Source: CAYMAZ01 sp964428185 | GTDB taxonomy: Bacteria; Bacteroidota; Bacteroidia; Bacteroidales; DTU049 | Direction: 5' to 3' | NCBI GenBank assembly: GCA_964428185.1 | Contig: CAYRXH010000057.1 | Location: 1 to 15,853, forward strand | Length of the DNA: 15,853 nt | Shown: piece after piece, positions 14,347-15,853 of the stretch | How positions within the stretch are numbered: position 1 is the stretch's first letter | Layout: each line of letters begins with the position of its first letter | Made by a program: the position numbers and the translations under genes | Notes under the pieces: generated by a model | Told to the model about the DNA's origin: nothing | Seen by the model: only the letters and a program-made list of their open reading frames with translations | Database searches by the model: none

Positions 14347-15396
14347 TTAGGTTTTTCTGATGTGACGGTGATAGAATTTTGAAAGATTGTAGATAAAATT
14401 CAGAAAACCTGATCTGTATCCGGGGGGCAGCAATAATGGCAGATGCATAAAACCAAGCATACAGTATGCATATATATTCCAGAATGCAGATTTCAGAACA
14501 AGAAAAATAGAAAATGATGGTCCTGTGGTTTCATATCCGGTCATTTTCATGATCTTTCCTGCAGTCCATTCAATACTTCTGATTTCCTTCACTGATAAAG
14601 CTGTTTTCCACTGATCAATTTTATCATCCATGATTGGTGTTGTGAGTGAGGAATGAAATTTCCGGAATTGTGTATCAGCTTTTTCGTCAATATGCTTTGG
14701 TCTGTATTGATAATATAGAAGCATTTCCGGGTCAAAATCAGTTCCGAGAAACCTGCAGATTCCTCTAAGTATCTTTTCAGGGTCTGAAACAAGGTCTTCA
14801 TAACGAACCAAAACAATCCTGTCAGGAAACAAGGCTTGTGCTTTGAGCATTCTTTGGGTAACAATCCTCCATCTGGCAGCCTGAAGAAAAGGTATTGTCA
14901 TTTCAAAATCGAATTTTTTAAGTGAGACAAACTGCTGACGGGGATCACGTACAATGAAAATCATTTTTGCACCTGAAAATTTCTTCATCAATGTATTGAA
15001 AAAAAACGAATAGACAGGATTCTTATCGCCAAGTAACACAGGTTCCCCATTGATGCGCACTGATGTGCAGCATTGAATGAAATATTGAAATCCCTGCTGA
15101 AAAAATAATGTTTCCTTATGCTGAACAATCAAATCCCTTAAATGATCTTCATTGAGTCCCAAAGTATCATAAAACCTGTTTTCATGAGTTTTGAAGGAAG
15201 TCAGTTGTTCGTATAACCATTTTTTTTGATGTATGGTTTTAAATTTCTGTTCCCTGAATGGATTCATTACCCTAAGCAGAATCGGATATTCGGGAGGCAC
15301 AATTACAACACTGTGAGTATCGAGTAGTGATCTCAGCATAGTTGTGCCTGATCTTGGGCGACCAATAATAAAAAAGAGACCTGGTGAGGAGTTCAT
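14347..15396 (-). CDS. Sulfotransferase-family protein (PAPS-dependent)
   Basis: A 349-residue protein of the Sulfotransfer_3-like family, which transfers sulfate from PAPS to a carbohydrate, lipid or protein hydroxyl. FFIIGRPRSGTTMLRSLL (8-25) is the 5'-phosphosulfate loop. MIFIVRDPRQQFVSLKKF (145-162), with Arg150 and Ser158, is the 3'-phosphate-binding segment. VLVRYEDLVSDPEKIL (195-210) is typical of the family. An N-terminal transmembrane anchor is absent, but the last 55 residues contain a hydrophobic, aromatic-rich stretch (about 296-325) that could associate with membrane. I chose ATG 15396 over GTG 15414, because the PAPS loop normally lies close to the N-terminus and a -7 box is suitably placed. 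The acceptor is unknown; surface glycan sulfation is a guess. Confidence 0.82.
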   Translation of the reverse strand: MNSSPGLFFIIGRPRSGTTMLRSLLDTHSVVIVPPEYPILLRVMNPFREQKFKTIHQKKWLYEQLTSFKTHENRFYDTLGLNEDHLRDLIVQHKETLFFQQGFQYFIQCCTSVRINGEPVLLGDKNPVYSFFFNTLMKKFSGAKMIFIVRDPRQQFVSLKKFDFEMTIPFLQAARWRIVTQRMLKAQALFPDRIVLVRYEDLVSDPEKILRGICRFLGTDFDPEMLLYYQYRPKHIDEKADTQFRKFHSSLTTPIMDDKIDQWKTALSVKEIRSIEWTAGKIMKMTGYETTGPSFSIFLVLKSAFWNIYAYCMLGFMHLPLLLPPGYRSGFLNFIYNLSKFYHRHIRKT

Positions 15397-15437
15397 TCTC
15401 TTATCTGTTTCCACATGTGAATATCACAGAGCAAAGA

Positions 15438-15445
15438 CAAAAATA
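15438..15445 (-). promoter_or_regulatory. Possible -7 box of the sulfotransferase gene
   Basis: Minus-strand TATTTTTG, identical to the capD-like gene box, ends 41 nt before the ATG at 15396. The -33 element is unclear, with TTG at 15464-15462 giving only a 16-nt spacer. Confidence 0.35.
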
Positions 15446-15476
15446 GCAGAAAACGATGAATCAATCAGAACAATAA

Positions 15477-15853
15477 TTATTCTGAAATAACAACTTTCTG
15501 AATAACAGTGTATTGATCGGTTAAGATATGAACAAAATAAATTCCATGAGGAAATTGAGATACATCTAGTGTAACTATGTCAGAATTTACTTCAGTACAA
15601 AAATATTCTTTTCCATCTATTACTGTAATTCTGATAAATCTTATAATTTCCTCTTCAGCAACAATTCGAACAAAGTTGTTAGCGGGGTTGGGAAATATCT
15701 TTAATCCGATTTCTCCAGCAAGATCACCAGAAGCCGTAGTCGTATCAGGTATTATGACTTCAACCAAAAAATCATCAAAATAAAACCCATCACCTACTAT
15801 ATAATTGTCACTCACCAATCTGAATCTGAACTTCACCTGCTGTCCTATCCAGT
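15477..15853 (-). CDS. C-terminal part of a T9SS-exported protein, 5' end beyond the window
   Basis: The reading frame is open to the right edge of the window, so only about 125 C-terminal residues are visible. Starting from the edge it reads WIGQQVKFRFRLVSD, then DGFYFDDFLVEVI. This is the closing part of a beta-sandwich module commonly found next to metallopeptidase or peptidase domains in Bacteroidota secreted proteins. The remaining residues (GLKIFPNPANNFVRI, ITVIDGKEYF, LDVSQFPHGIYFVHI, VIQKVVISE) are a standard type A Por sorting domain, so the protein is exported through the type IX system. The catalytic part, if any, is outside the window. A GTG at 15836 is internal and not the true start. 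Confidence 0.88.
   Translation of the reverse strand, partial: WIGQQVKFRFRLVSDNYIVGDGFYFDDFLVEVIIPDTTTASGDLAGEIGLKIFPNPANNFVRIVAEEEIIRFIRITVIDGKEYFCTEVNSDIVTLDVSQFPHGIYFVHILTDQYTVIQKVVISE

Noticed and set aside
15466..15484. Inverted repeat CAGAA...TTCTG at the end of the right-edge T9SS gene as a terminator
   Set aside because: It spans the stop codon, has a weak AT-rich interior and no T-run on the minus strand.
1..15853. tRNA genes, CRISPR arrays, IS elements, phage genes
   Set aside because: I looked for T-loop motifs, regularly spaced repeats, terminal inverted repeats and transposase or structural phage motifs on both strands and saw none. A tool-based scan could still find a divergent small RNA.

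Overview
The window comes from a Bacteroidota genome, most likely Bacteroidales-like. The evidence is two proteins with type IX secretion (T9SS, Por) C-terminal sorting tails, recurrent TAnnTTTG -7 promoter boxes, almost no Shine-Dalgarno (SD) sequences, and the Bacteroidota-typical gene order rpsU-xerD-hpf. Nothing suggests a plasmid, phage or recent mobile island. I see no tRNA, rRNA, IS element or CRISPR array.

Layout. At 1-2098 there is a leader and a membrane-anchored NDP-sugar dehydratase/epimerase (CapD/FlaA1/WbpM type). At 2099-3015 there is no intact gene, but about 580 bp of it is the decayed remains of a repeat-containing surface protein. At 3016-5890 histidyl-tRNA synthetase overlaps histidine ammonia-lyase by 14 nt. 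At 5893-8244 two minus-strand genes encode a gamma-carbonic-anhydrase-like hexapeptide protein and a TMTC-like GT-C/TPR membrane protein. At 8401-9693 there is a T9SS-exported protein followed by a strong terminator. At 9833-11392 lie rpsU, xerD and hpf, closed by a terminator. At 11393-11831 there is an AT-rich regulatory stretch. At 11832-14339 glmM is followed by a cysteine desulfurase in one likely operon. At 14347-15396 there is a minus-strand sulfotransferase, and at the right edge the C-terminal part of another T9SS cargo protein.

How the genes fit together. Envelope and glycan themes recur: the nucleotide-sugar enzyme, GlmM, the TMTC-like GT-C protein, the sulfotransferase and the T9SS cargo. 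The translation theme is rpsU plus hpf. These two are the only genes here with clear SD sequences, in a phylum whose ribosomes hide the anti-SD with bS21 itself, and this bS21 has the expected Tyr54. That makes rpsU-xerD-hpf the most interesting regulatory locus in the window. The rest is mainly housekeeping and I do not see a clearly new defence or biosynthetic system.

Starts were moved from upstream TTG/GTG codons to ATG for hisS (3016), the gamma-CA (6435), the 8401 gene, xerD (10137) and the sulfotransferase (15396), using promoter position, signal-peptide position and family N-termini.
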